Source: Flagellimonas profundi
Lineage (GTDB): Bacteria > Bacteroidota > Bacteroidia > Flavobacteriales > Flavobacteriaceae
Direction: 5' to 3'
Assembly (NCBI RefSeq): GCF_017313275.1
Contig: NZ_JAFLNM010000003.1
Location: 343,261-407,260 of the forward strand
DNA length: 64,000 bases
The notes beneath the pieces are model-generated. The model did no database searches. It worked only from the letters and a program-made list of their open reading frames with translations, and was not told the DNA's origin. Positions 17,470-25,811 of this stretch are shown one piece after another. Within the stretch, counting starts at the first letter, position 1, and each line of letters opens with the position of its first letter. The position numbers and the translations under genes are program-made.

Positions 17470-18291
17470 CTATCCTATTGAATCCTTTTGTTGTTCTTGC
17501 GCTTTTTTTCGTTCTTCCAATTTGGCTTTTCTCTTGGCTTCGCGCTCTTCCAATAATTTTTTTCTTCTTTCTTCGTATGCTTTTTTACGCTCTTCGCGTT
17601 CCTTTAACTTTTTTGCTCTGGTTTCCTCGGCTGCCTTTTCCCTTTCTTCCAAGGCTTCTGCAGCTTGCTCCTGTCTTTCCCTGAGCGCATCGCTAATTTG
17701 GTCTTCCTCTTCTTTAAACTGCTCCAGGCGACTTTGTTCCTGTTGTTTTTTATTGGATGCACTGATTTTTCTGGTGCGTCCTATCTCTCTTAAGACCAAG
17801 TCACTGATATCGTGTCTTTTTTCGGAGTACAACATTACAACATCTGCGGATTTATCAAAAATAAAATCGTATCTTTTATTGGCTCCGATTTTTTGTACCT
17901 CGTTGAAAACTTGGTCTTGAATTGGCTGCATCAACAACTGTTTTTGCAACACCAAATCTCCCTGTGGTCCAAAACGATCTTGCTGGTAGTCCAACATTTC
18001 CTTTTCAAGAATTTGGATTTCCTCTTCCCTCTCCAAAATAAGCTCATCGGTCAAAAGCACCTTTTCTGCCATCAAATCTTTTTTCATTTGATCAATGACA
18101 CTTTGCTTTAGCTCAATTTCCTGTTTCCACTTTTGAGCCTTGACATTCAATTGTTCAGTGGCGTCACGATACTCTTCAACATTTTCGAGAATGTACTCCA
18201 TATCCACATATCCAATGCGCACCCCCCTTTGGGAAAACCCATAAAGGGAAGACATTACAACAACTAATGATAAAAGAACTTTGGTATTCAT
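17470..18291 (-). CDS. OmpH/Skp-family periplasmic protein (long paralogue with charged tail)
   Basis: 273 residues. A signal peptide (MNTKVLLSLVVVMSSLYGFS) precedes the OmpH core (RIGYVDMEYILENVEEYRDA, then a coiled coil and YDFIFDKSADVVMLYSEK). Unlike Skp, it continues with about 85 residues of almost uninterrupted charged helix (ERREKKKAYEERRKKLLEER-like composition with many E, R, K and A), ending QQKDSIG. Such tails occur in flavobacterial OmpH-1 proteins and may extend the chaperone arms; a distinct function is not known. It lies between bamA and the short ompH. Confidence 0.92.
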   Translation of the reverse strand: MNTKVLLSLVVVMSSLYGFSQRGVRIGYVDMEYILENVEEYRDATEQLNVKAQKWKQEIELKQSVIDQMKKDLMAEKVLLTDELILEREEEIQILEKEMLDYQQDRFGPQGDLVLQKQLLMQPIQDQVFNEVQKIGANKRYDFIFDKSADVVMLYSEKRHDISDLVLREIGRTRKISASNKKQQEQSRLEQFKEEEDQISDALRERQEQAAEALEEREKAAEETRAKKLKEREERKKAYEERRKKLLEEREAKRKAKLEERKKAQEQQKDSIG

Positions 18292-18326
18292 CTTTGATTC
18301 CGCATTTTACATAGAAAATATCGTGC

Positions 18327-18334
18327 CAAAATTA
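18327..18334 (-). promoter_or_regulatory. -7 promoter box of the long ompH gene
   Basis: CAAAATTA on the plus strand reads TAATTTTG on the minus strand (TAnnTTTG), 35 bases before the ompH start, in the bamA-ompH gap. It would allow the ompH pair to be transcribed apart from bamA. Confidence 0.55.
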
Positions 18335-18390
18335 CTAATTAATTTAAAATGAACTGTTTACAAATTAACCGTGCACGTTTTTTCCATTAA

Positions 18391-21054
18391 TTAAAACTGC
18401 TGCCCGATGATGAAGTGCGTTTGCCAGCCACTTGGTCCGACAGATCCTGGACGGGCATCGGTATCGAAGCCATAACCAAAATCAATCCCCAAAAGTCCGA
18501 ATGCCGGCATAAATATACGTAGCCCCACTCCGGCAGATCTTTTTAATTGAAACGGATTATAGTTGTTAAAATTGTTGAAAGCGTTACCAGCTTCCAAAAA
18601 TGATAGTGCATAAATAGAGGCTGATGGCTTTAGAGTAAGCGGATATCGCAGTTCCAAAGAGAATTTATTGTAGATGGTTCCCCCATCCTGTTCCAACCTG
18701 TTGGTAATTGGGTTGGTGCTATAAGGTGTGAGTGATTGGTTCTCATAACCACGTAGCTGTACCACATCCCTACCATCCAAAGTAAAGTTTCCTAGACCAT
18801 CGCCACCTACATAAAACCGTTCAAAAGGCACATCGCCTATATCGTGATTATATGCACCTAAAAATCCAAATTCAGCATTGGTCCTTAAAGTCAGTTTACC
18901 TACTATGGACTGGTACCAATCCCCTTTAAATTTTATCTTGTAATACTCCAACAACTTGAATCGTTCCTCCTCCAAGCGCTCCAATTCATCGCTCAGTTGG
19001 GCAAACTCAAGTTCCTCCTCTGCAGATCCAGGCTCACCAATCTCAAAGAGGTCGCGGGTTATGCCGTCAATATCGTCCTTAAGTTGTCCGTAATCCTTGT
19101 TGCTGAACAAAGAATAGGGCGGTGTGAACTTGGCCGTCAATTCAAAGTTGGAACCAGAAGTTGGAAATATTCTGTTGGGTCCTTGGGAACTTCTTGAGAT
19201 GCCCAAGGTGTAACTCAACGAATTGGAACTTCCGTTACCAAAATTGAACAGTCCACTGTTATAATCGTTAAAATCATATAGCTGGTAACTCAATGAATGC
19301 GAAATCGTAAAAAAATCGTCGGGCCATTGCACCCTTTTGGCCAAACCTGCAGAAACTCCCGTTATGGCAAAACCACGGGATTTATCCACATCCAATCTAC
19401 CGTTTCGGCCGTAGCCAGTAGCAAATTGTTGTGTTCTGGAAAGGGACAGATTAAACCTAACAGGTTTTTTACCGCCCAACCAGGGTTCTGAAAAATTCAA
19501 GCTATAAACCCGGAAAGTCCTACTGGCCTGCAAACGTAATGCAAATGTTTGACCATCTCCCATAGGAACCGGCTTGTAAGCTTCTTTATTAAAAATATTC
19601 TTAAGTGAGAAGTTACTGAAAGAAAGTCCCAGGGTTCCAATGAAGCCTCCTCCACCAAAACCACCTTGTAGTTCAATTTGACTGGAACCTGATTCCACAA
19701 GACTGTAGTTTATATCCACAGTCCCAGCATTAGGATCAGGGTTTTGTATATCAGGAACGATCTGCTCTGCATCAAAAAATCCTAGTTGACCCAATTCCCG
19801 TATGGTCCTGACAATATTGGATTTACTATATTTTTGTCCGGGTCTTGTTCGAAGTTCCCTAAAAATGACATGGTCGTTGGTCTTGTCATTACCCGAAACG
19901 GTTATATGGTCCAAGAAGGTCTCCTTACCTTCAATTATTCGTATTTCGAAATCGATAGTGTCATTTACAGCAGAAACCTCAACGGGATTGATGCTTGAGA
20001 ACAGATAACCATTGTTCTGATACAAATTCGTCAAATCTAGTGCATCTGGATCGGAATCGTCTGCGATTCGCTCTTTAAGCAAAACACCGTTATAGGTATC
20101 TCCTTTTTTGATTCCAAGATATTGGCTCAACATCCTGTCGGTATAAACAGAATTACCAACAAAATCGATGTCACCGAAATAGTACCTATCGCCTTCTTCT
20201 ACCTTTATAAAGAGTTCAATGTTTTTCTCATCCAATTTCACAAAACTATCGGACAGCACCCTTGCATCCCTGTATCCCCTTTCTGCATAGGCGTCCACCA
20301 AATTGGAAAGATCTTCCTCAAAGTCTGCTTCAATATATTTGGACTTTTTCCAAAAACGATAAAACTTTTTCTTTTTGGTATTCTTCAGGGACTTCCTGAG
20401 TCTTTTGTTCGACAACTTTTCGTTACCGATAAAGTTGATGTTCTTTATTTTTACTTTATCGCCTTTGCTCACATTAATGACCATGTTTTGAACATTGGCA
20501 CCTGTTGTATCCGCAGCTGTTGCGATACTTACCTTGGCATTGAGGAAGCCCTGCTTTTTATACTTGTTCTGAAGATAGTTTTTGGTGTTCGCAATTAAAC
20601 TTTCGGTGATTTTCTTGCCCTTTTTAAGGTCGGTATCATCTATAATATCCTCTACCTTACGTTTTTTAACCCCGTAAACCGTTACATTGTTCAAGGTGGG
20701 ACGTTCTGTAATATTGAGTTCTAAAAATATCTTGTCATCCTCAATCTTGGTGTAATACATTTCCACATTACTGAACAAATCAAGGTTCCACAACTTTTTG
20801 ATCACCGCACTTATTTCATCACCTGGCACCCTAATAGGCTGACCAACACGCAAACCTGTATAACTCTTTACAGTTTGTTCGTTATAGCTTTGCAGGCCGG
20901 TAACGGTTAATCCACCCAATATATACTGCTTGCCCTCCTCAAAAGAGGTTTCTTGGGCAATACCCTGGACTGAAAATAATAATAAGGGGATAATAAGGGC
21001 TGAAAGTATGTAGTTTGTGATACCCTTAGTTAAGTTGTTCGCTCGTTTTTCCAA
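18391..21054 (-). CDS. bamA: Outer-membrane protein assembly factor BamA
   Basis: 887 residues. It inserts beta-barrel proteins into the outer membrane. An N-terminal hydrophobic signal segment (residues about 12-33) is followed by POTRA repeats (for example GLTVTGLQSYNEQTVKSYTG, NVTVYGVKKRKVEDIIDD, KNINFIGNEKLSNKRLRKSL, DIDFVGNSVYTDRMLSQY and HITVSGNDKTNDHVIFRELR), then the barrel beginning near QIELQGGFGGGGFIGTLGLS and ending in a phenylalanine (FIIGQQF), as outer-membrane barrels do. The barrel contains an acidic insertion around LFEIGEPGSAEEELEFAQLS absent from the E. coli protein. Its start overlaps the end of uppS by 29 bases. Confidence 0.95.
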   Translation of the reverse strand: MEKRANNLTKGITNYILSALIIPLLLFSVQGIAQETSFEEGKQYILGGLTVTGLQSYNEQTVKSYTGLRVGQPIRVPGDEISAVIKKLWNLDLFSNVEMYYTKIEDDKIFLELNITERPTLNNVTVYGVKKRKVEDIIDDTDLKKGKKITESLIANTKNYLQNKYKKQGFLNAKVSIATAADTTGANVQNMVINVSKGDKVKIKNINFIGNEKLSNKRLRKSLKNTKKKKFYRFWKKSKYIEADFEEDLSNLVDAYAERGYRDARVLSDSFVKLDEKNIELFIKVEEGDRYYFGDIDFVGNSVYTDRMLSQYLGIKKGDTYNGVLLKERIADDSDPDALDLTNLYQNNGYLFSSINPVEVSAVNDTIDFEIRIIEGKETFLDHITVSGNDKTNDHVIFRELRTRPGQKYSKSNIVRTIRELGQLGFFDAEQIVPDIQNPDPNAGTVDINYSLVESGSSQIELQGGFGGGGFIGTLGLSFSNFSLKNIFNKEAYKPVPMGDGQTFALRLQASRTFRVYSLNFSEPWLGGKKPVRFNLSLSRTQQFATGYGRNGRLDVDKSRGFAITGVSAGLAKRVQWPDDFFTISHSLSYQLYDFNDYNSGLFNFGNGSSNSLSYTLGISRSSQGPNRIFPTSGSNFELTAKFTPPYSLFSNKDYGQLKDDIDGITRDLFEIGEPGSAEEELEFAQLSDELERLEEERFKLLEYYKIKFKGDWYQSIVGKLTLRTNAEFGFLGAYNHDIGDVPFERFYVGGDGLGNFTLDGRDVVQLRGYENQSLTPYSTNPITNRLEQDGGTIYNKFSLELRYPLTLKPSASIYALSFLEAGNAFNNFNNYNPFQLKRSAGVGLRIFMPAFGLLGIDFGYGFDTDARPGSVGPSGWQTHFIIGQQF

Positions 21055-21766
21055 ATCGTCGTTCTCTATTTTGGTAACTTAATATGGCCTCTACCAAATG
21101 GTTTTCTCTAAAGTCGGGCCAAAATACATCAATAAAATATAATTCGGCGTATGCTATCTGCCAAAGTAAAAAATTACTTATCCTACATTCGCCACTAGTG
21201 CGAATAAGTAGGTCTACATCCGGCAAAAAGTGCGCATAAAGATGTGTATTTATAACTGTTTCATCAATATTTTCGGGGGAAATTATGTTATTTTTAACTT
21301 TGGTCGCTATCTCTTGAACCGCTGTTTTTATCTCTTCTCGGGAGCCATAGCTCAATGCCAGCGTAAGGGTCATCCCCGAATTATTCTCAGTTTTGGACAT
21401 CACCTCGGTAAGTTCTTTGTACACTTTTTTGGGCAGTGTATCTATCCTACCTATGGCCCTCAACCTAATATTATGTTTGTTCAAGGTCTTCAATTCCCGT
21501 TTAAGGGCATTCACCAAAAGCCTCATTAAAGTATCTATCTCGGTCTTGGGACGATTCCAGTTTTCTGTGGAAAAAGCATAAAGGGTTAAAAATGGTATCT
21601 GGAGTTTTGCACAGCTCTCAACAGTTTGGTTTACGGATTCCACCCCGTTCTCATGTCCGAACATACGTATTTTACCGCGCTGTTTGGCCCATCTGCCATT
21701 ACCGTCCATAATAATGGCCACGTGCTGTGGTAGTTTTTCTTTGTCTACGTCCTCTAGTGTGTGCAT
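21026..21766 (-). CDS. uppS: Isoprenyl transferase (undecaprenyl diphosphate synthase)
   Basis: 246 residues from ATG 21766 (MHTLEDVDKEKLPQHVAIIM). It makes the C55 lipid carrier for cell-wall synthesis by adding isopentenyl units in cis. The substrate loop MDGNGRWAKQRG, the STENWNRP segment and the C-terminal LIRTSGECRISNFLLWQ are the family signatures. It is sandwiched between DUF6089 (one base away) and bamA (29-base overlap), so the three are co-transcribed. Confidence 0.96.
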   Translation of the reverse strand: MHTLEDVDKEKLPQHVAIIMDGNGRWAKQRGKIRMFGHENGVESVNQTVESCAKLQIPFLTLYAFSTENWNRPKTEIDTLMRLLVNALKRELKTLNKHNIRLRAIGRIDTLPKKVYKELTEVMSKTENNSGMTLTLALSYGSREEIKTAVQEIATKVKNNIISPENIDETVINTHLYAHFLPDVDLLIRTSGECRISNFLLWQIAYAELYFIDVFWPDFRENHLVEAILSYQNRERRFGKTSEQLN

Positions 21767-21767
21767 T

Positions 21768-22451
21768 TTACTGAAAACAATCCTGGCAGGGCTTACGTCC
21801 AAAGGTATACGTTAATGTTATACCTGAAAAAACGTACCAGTCATCGCTCAATATGTTCCCGAATCGGAATTGCTCAAAATTGGAACCTTCTGGGTTACTT
21901 GCGTCCAAATTGTCCGTAAAAGTATATCTGGCCCCAATTTCGGCACCAAGAATCAAGAATTGATTTAAACGATACTTAGCCCCAACCGTCATTGGAATTG
22001 CAAAACTACCTTCTTTTTGGTTAATATCCTGCATCTGAAGGGCATCAATATAATTAAAATCGTATCTAAAGTAGGTTACACCCGTGTATAAGTAAGGCGT
22101 GAAGGCGGGTCCGAGCTTATGAAGATTATATTCAACAAAGTTAATTTCCAGTCCAGCGGAGAACTCAAGGATTGAATTATCCACCAAATACCCCCTTTGT
22201 TGTCTGGATTGCATATGCGATTTGGTATCATCCGCGGTTACTTGGCCATAAAGAACGCTGGCCCTCCACGCATAGCGTTTTCCCTTGTTCCATTTAAATA
22301 TTCCACCAAAGGCCGGGCCCGAAGGTAAAATGTAGTTGGTTCTTCCCACATCGCCTATCATATTGGCTCCACCGGCGAAAACCCCTATCTCGTAGGTCTG
22401 TGCACTTACCTTAATCACACAGCATAGAAAAACAGCCAAAACTATTCGCAT
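21768..22451 (-). CDS. DUF6089 family outer-membrane beta-barrel protein
   Basis: 227 residues from ATG 22451 (MRIVLAVFLCCVIKVSAQ), a clear signal peptide. The mature part starts TYEIGVFAGGANMIGDVGRT and continues as alternating aromatic/polar beta strands, with a C-terminal pair of cysteines (KPCQDCFQ). The family is restricted to Bacteroidota and typically sits, as here, directly before uppS and bamA, which suggests a role in outer-membrane assembly, although none has been shown. One base separates it from the uppS start. Confidence 0.88.
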   Translation of the reverse strand: MRIVLAVFLCCVIKVSAQTYEIGVFAGGANMIGDVGRTNYILPSGPAFGGIFKWNKGKRYAWRASVLYGQVTADDTKSHMQSRQQRGYLVDNSILEFSAGLEINFVEYNLHKLGPAFTPYLYTGVTYFRYDFNYIDALQMQDINQKEGSFAIPMTVGAKYRLNQFLILGAEIGARYTFTDNLDASNPEGSNFEQFRFGNILSDDWYVFSGITLTYTFGRKPCQDCFQ

Positions 22452-22563
22452 ACTTTCCAAAAAGTTTCAAGAATTAAGAGTAAAGGAAGGTCTATAGATT
22501 TATATTTAAAGTTGCTCTCCCTTGTTAAACAGTTTTTCACCCCTTTTATTGTTTTTGACGGCA

Positions 22564-23445
22564 TCAATTGCGCCTATCTTCTCCCCAAAGCAATTTGTTG
22601 CGCAAGGTTTTCAAGAAGCTTTCAGATTTATACTCGATCATTTTGATGGTAAAGTCCGCTTTTTTGATCCTGATTTCCTTATCGTTCGGAATATCGGCTA
22701 TTCGCGAATCCAAGGATACCAAATGGGTTTGTTCCCGACCTGAAACCTTTAGTCTAATTTGGGTATTATCGGAAATCACCAAGGGGCGTGCATTTAGGTT
22801 ATGCGGCGCAATGGGAGTGAGCACCAATGATTTTGCCGAAGGAGCAATGACCGGACCACCACAGCTCAACGAATATCCCGTTGAACCGGTGGGGGTGGAA
22901 ACAATTAATCCATCGGACCAGTAAGAAGTTAAATATTCATCGTCAAGCCAAGTTTCCACGGTAATCATGGAGGTTGTATCCTTTCGGCTAACAGTGATTT
23001 CGTTCAAAGCAAAGTTGAGTCCGTTGAATTCGTCCAGTTCGGAATTGAGCTCTACCTCCACTAAGGTTCGTTCTTCAATGGTATAGTGACCGGCTTCGAA
23101 CTCTGTGACCAACTTACGGACATTTTCCTTTTTAAAAGTGGATAAAAAACCTAAACGACCAGTATTGACACCAACTATGGGTATACCGTAGTCCTTGATA
23201 TAAGTTACGGCCCGCAACATAGTGCCATCGCCACCAAAGCTTACGAACATATCAAAAGAAGCGTCCAATCCTTCGGATTGGGTAAATGTTCCCTTTACCT
23301 GTTCTTTGGTAATTTGAGCGACGAGTTTATTAAAGTTCTCCTCTACATAAACCTCGGCATCCAACTTCTTCAATTCGTCCAAAAGCTCCTCTACACAAAG
23401 CTGGTCCTCCTTCTGAAAAGATTGACCGTATATGGCTACCTTCAT
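22564..23445 (-). CDS. nadK: NAD kinase
   Basis: 293 residues. It phosphorylates NAD to NADP. The FGGDGTMLRAV motif (residues about 71-81) contains the conserved GGDG, and GSTGYSLSCGGPVIAP (residues about 180-195) is the second family signature. It lies one base after the CBS-domain gene, so the two form an operon. Confidence 0.96.
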   Translation of the reverse strand: MKVAIYGQSFQKEDQLCVEELLDELKKLDAEVYVEENFNKLVAQITKEQVKGTFTQSEGLDASFDMFVSFGGDGTMLRAVTYIKDYGIPIVGVNTGRLGFLSTFKKENVRKLVTEFEAGHYTIEERTLVEVELNSELDEFNGLNFALNEITVSRKDTTSMITVETWLDDEYLTSYWSDGLIVSTPTGSTGYSLSCGGPVIAPSAKSLVLTPIAPHNLNARPLVISDNTQIRLKVSGREQTHLVSLDSRIADIPNDKEIRIKKADFTIKMIEYKSESFLKTLRNKLLWGEDRRN

Positions 23446-23446
23446 A

Positions 23447-24103
23447 CTAAACGTTAAGATATTTTTCTAGATAGTCGGAACGTTGCTTCAAATCTTCCAA
23501 GAACTGATCGTCGCTGTTACCGAACACAATGGTGTAGTTGTACCTCCGAAAAGTCTGGGCCACCTCGTTCAAGCTCTGCGTTCCTACCTTTAAGGTAATC
23601 TCCACAATATCGTTCTGCGAATCTGTAATGAATGCTCCCAATAAACGAGCATTGTTACCCTCCACAATTTGCGCGATTTCGCTAAAAGAGTAATCCTTTA
23701 TTCCAATGGAAACCACTAAAATAGCTCCTGGCTCCCTAAAGAAAGGTGTATCGATGAATACATCCACTATGTCTTCAAGGTCGTAATATCCAATAATCAA
23801 CCGGTCTTCATCCAAAACGGGCAGCACATTGGCCTCATTCCTGGAGAACATTTCCAGCACATCCAACCAAGCAGTTTCTTTGGTCACAAAAAAGTCCTCC
23901 ATTTCAAACCTGAAATCGTCGACCTTTTTTTCAGGTTCAAAACAAGCTAGATCATTCTCGGAAAGCAATCCCACGTATGTACCGTTCTCGGTAACTCCAA
24001 CATGGGAAAATGTAGTTTCTTCAAAAAATGTAATCACATCTTTCAAAGTTTCCGACACTTCAAAAACGGGAACTGTATTGATTATTTTGTCTTGAATCTG
24101 CAT
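23447..24103 (-). CDS. CBS-domain protein
   Basis: 218 residues. Two CBS motifs occupy residues about 10-125 (for example ETLKDVITFFEETTFSHVGV and VLPVLDEDRLIIGYYDLEDI), folding as a Bateman module that usually senses adenosine-type ligands. The C-terminal third (GIKDYSFSEIAQIVEGNNAR onward) resembles an ACT-like regulatory domain. It is the first gene of an operon with nadK, so it may respond to nucleotide or NAD(P) levels; that link rests on position only. Confidence 0.85.
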   Translation of the reverse strand: MQIQDKIINTVPVFEVSETLKDVITFFEETTFSHVGVTENGTYVGLLSENDLACFEPEKKVDDFRFEMEDFFVTKETAWLDVLEMFSRNEANVLPVLDEDRLIIGYYDLEDIVDVFIDTPFFREPGAILVVSIGIKDYSFSEIAQIVEGNNARLLGAFITDSQNDIVEITLKVGTQSLNEVAQTFRRYNYTIVFGNSDDQFLEDLKQRSDYLEKYLNV

Positions 24104-24161
24104 AACACTCCTATTAGGTGCAAAATACTAATTTAAAATGGCAAAAGGCATGCCGAATTCT

Positions 24162-24169
24162 TATTTTTG
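24162..24169 (+). promoter_or_regulatory. -7 promoter box of pdxJ
   Basis: TATTTTTG matches TAnnTTTG and lies 20 bases before the ATG at 24190; it excludes the longer frame starting at 24118. Confidence 0.65.
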
Positions 24170-24189
24170 ACAATCTAAAAAAGAACTCC

Positions 24190-24906
24190 ATGACAAAGTT
24201 GAGTGTCAACATAAATAAACTGGCAACTTTAAGAAATTCCAGAGGCGGTAACGTACCCAACCTGATCACTTCCACCAAGGACATCGAATCTTTTGGTGCG
24301 CAGGGCATTACCATTCACCCACGACCAGACGAAAGGCACATTCGCTACCAAGATGCACGGGACCTCAAAAAAGTGGTGACCACAGAATTCAATATCGAGG
24401 GCAATCCCATACCCAAATTCGTTGACCTGGTACTCGAAGTAAAGCCCACGCAGGTTACTTTGGTGCCCGATGCCGAAGATGCCATTACCTCCAACGCTGG
24501 TTGGGACACCATAAAGCACAAGGATTTTTTGGTGGAGGTCATCAAAACCTTTAAGGAAAATGGCATCCGCACCTCTATTTTTGTGGACCCCGACGTAGAA
24601 ATGGTCAAAGGGGCCGCGGCAACAGGAACCGACCGCGTGGAACTCTATACCGAAAGTTTTGCCGATGAATTTGCCAAAGGCAACAAAAAAGGCAGCATTG
24701 CCCCATTTGTCGAGGCGGCCAAAATGGCACACGAAGTTGGCCTTGGCCTCAATGCAGGACACGATCTTAGTCTGGACAATATCAAGTTTTTTAAAGAACA
24801 CATTCCGCACTTATTGGAGGTTTCCATTGGACACGCCCTAATTTGCGAATCCATTTATCTGGGCCTCGAAAATGTGGTGAACATGTACTTACATCGATTA
24901 AAATAA
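24190..24906 (+). CDS. pdxJ: Pyridoxine 5'-phosphate synthase
   Basis: 238 residues from ATG 24190 (MTKLSVNINKLATLRNSRGG). It condenses 1-deoxyxylulose 5-phosphate with 3-amino-2-oxopropyl phosphate in the last step of de novo vitamin B6 synthesis. Conserved segments are GAQGITIHPRPDERHIR with the active-site His, VTLVPD, and GLGLNAGHDLS followed by EVSIGHALI. The next gene starts on the same base as the last base of its stop codon (TAATG). Confidence 0.96.
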   Translation: MTKLSVNINKLATLRNSRGGNVPNLITSTKDIESFGAQGITIHPRPDERHIRYQDARDLKKVVTTEFNIEGNPIPKFVDLVLEVKPTQVTLVPDAEDAITSNAGWDTIKHKDFLVEVIKTFKENGIRTSIFVDPDVEMVKGAAATGTDRVELYTESFADEFAKGNKKGSIAPFVEAAKMAHEVGLGLNAGHDLSLDNIKFFKEHIPHLLEVSIGHALICESIYLGLENVVNMYLHRLK

Positions 24907-25676
24907 TGGAGATACTGCATTCAAAAATATTGGGCGAAGGACAACCCTTTATCATACTTCATGGTTTTTTGGGCATGTCCGACAATTGGAAAACCCTAGG
25001 CACCCAATATGCTGAAAATGGCTTTCAAGTTCATCTGATAGATCAGCGTAACCACGGAAAAAGTTTTCATTCCGATGAGTTCAATTATGATGTATTGAGT
25101 GATGATGTCATCAACTACATGAATCATCATAATATAGATTCCGCCTATGTCATGGGACACTCCATGGGAGGGAAAACAGCCATGCAATTGGCAACTTCAC
25201 ACCCAAGCAGAGTAAAAAAACTGATTATCGCGGACATCGCTCCAAAATATTATCCCCCGCATCACGATTTTATCTTCAACGGTCTTTCCCATTTGGATTT
25301 TAACCAAATTTCGGACAGGCGTGAGGCTGACGATGAATTGGCCAAACATATAAAGGACAGGGGAATTCGACAGTTTTTGCTCAAAAACCTCTATTGGGTA
25401 GAAAAAGAAAAATTAGGATTTCGCTTTAATTTTGATGTGCTCAAAAACCGTATGGAGGAAATCGGTGAAAACATATTCCCCAATGCCATTTATGATGGTC
25501 CCGCCCTATTTTTACGTGGTGACCGTTCGGAGTATATACAACCCAATGACTTTGCTGAAATTAAAAGACATTTTCCAAATGCTGAGATCGAAACCATTGA
25601 TAAAGCAGGGCATTGGTTGCACGCGGAGAACCCGAAACAGTTCTACGAGAAGAGCTTTACGTTTCTGAATTCTTAA
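24906..25676 (+). CDS. Alpha/beta-fold hydrolase (YbfF-like esterase group)
   Basis: 256 residues from ATG 24906, overlapping pdxJ by one base. The oxyanion segment ILHGFLGMSDNWKTLG, the nucleophile elbow VMGHSMGGKTAM (Ser near residue 97), an acid in FLRGDRSEYI and the His of AGHWLHAENP make an intact catalytic triad. It most resembles short-chain acyl-ester hydrolases of the YbfF type. Translational coupling with pdxJ suggests a co-regulated housekeeping role; the substrate is unknown. Confidence 0.9.
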   Translation: MEILHSKILGEGQPFIILHGFLGMSDNWKTLGTQYAENGFQVHLIDQRNHGKSFHSDEFNYDVLSDDVINYMNHHNIDSAYVMGHSMGGKTAMQLATSHPSRVKKLIIADIAPKYYPPHHDFIFNGLSHLDFNQISDRREADDELAKHIKDRGIRQFLLKNLYWVEKEKLGFRFNFDVLKNRMEEIGENIFPNAIYDGPALFLRGDRSEYIQPNDFAEIKRHFPNAEIETIDKAGHWLHAENPKQFYEKSFTFLNS

Positions 25677-25691
25677 AATTCACCCCTTTTT

Positions 25692-25707
25692 ATTATGCAT
25701 GCATAAT
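25692..25707. promoter_or_regulatory. 16-bp palindrome, second copy of the etfBA operator core
   Basis: ATTATGCATGCATAAT is a perfect dyad identical to the centre of the 28-bp palindrome at 7634-7661. It lies 28 bases before a -7 box and 104 bases before the SGNH lipoprotein start. Confidence 0.65.
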
Positions 25708-25735
25708 TTTTTTACCCTTTTAATTGTCTGTATGA

Positions 25736-25743
25736 TAAATTTG
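25736..25743 (+). promoter_or_regulatory. -7 promoter box of the SGNH lipoprotein gene
   Basis: TAAATTTG matches TAnnTTTG; a second match, TAGATTTG, lies at 25747-25754. Either could serve the gene starting at 25812. Confidence 0.5.
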
Positions 25744-25811
25744 ATATAGATTTGATTCATTCCGGTTTACCATAAAAATTAACATAGACTAACTGAAACA
25801 GATTATTTGAT

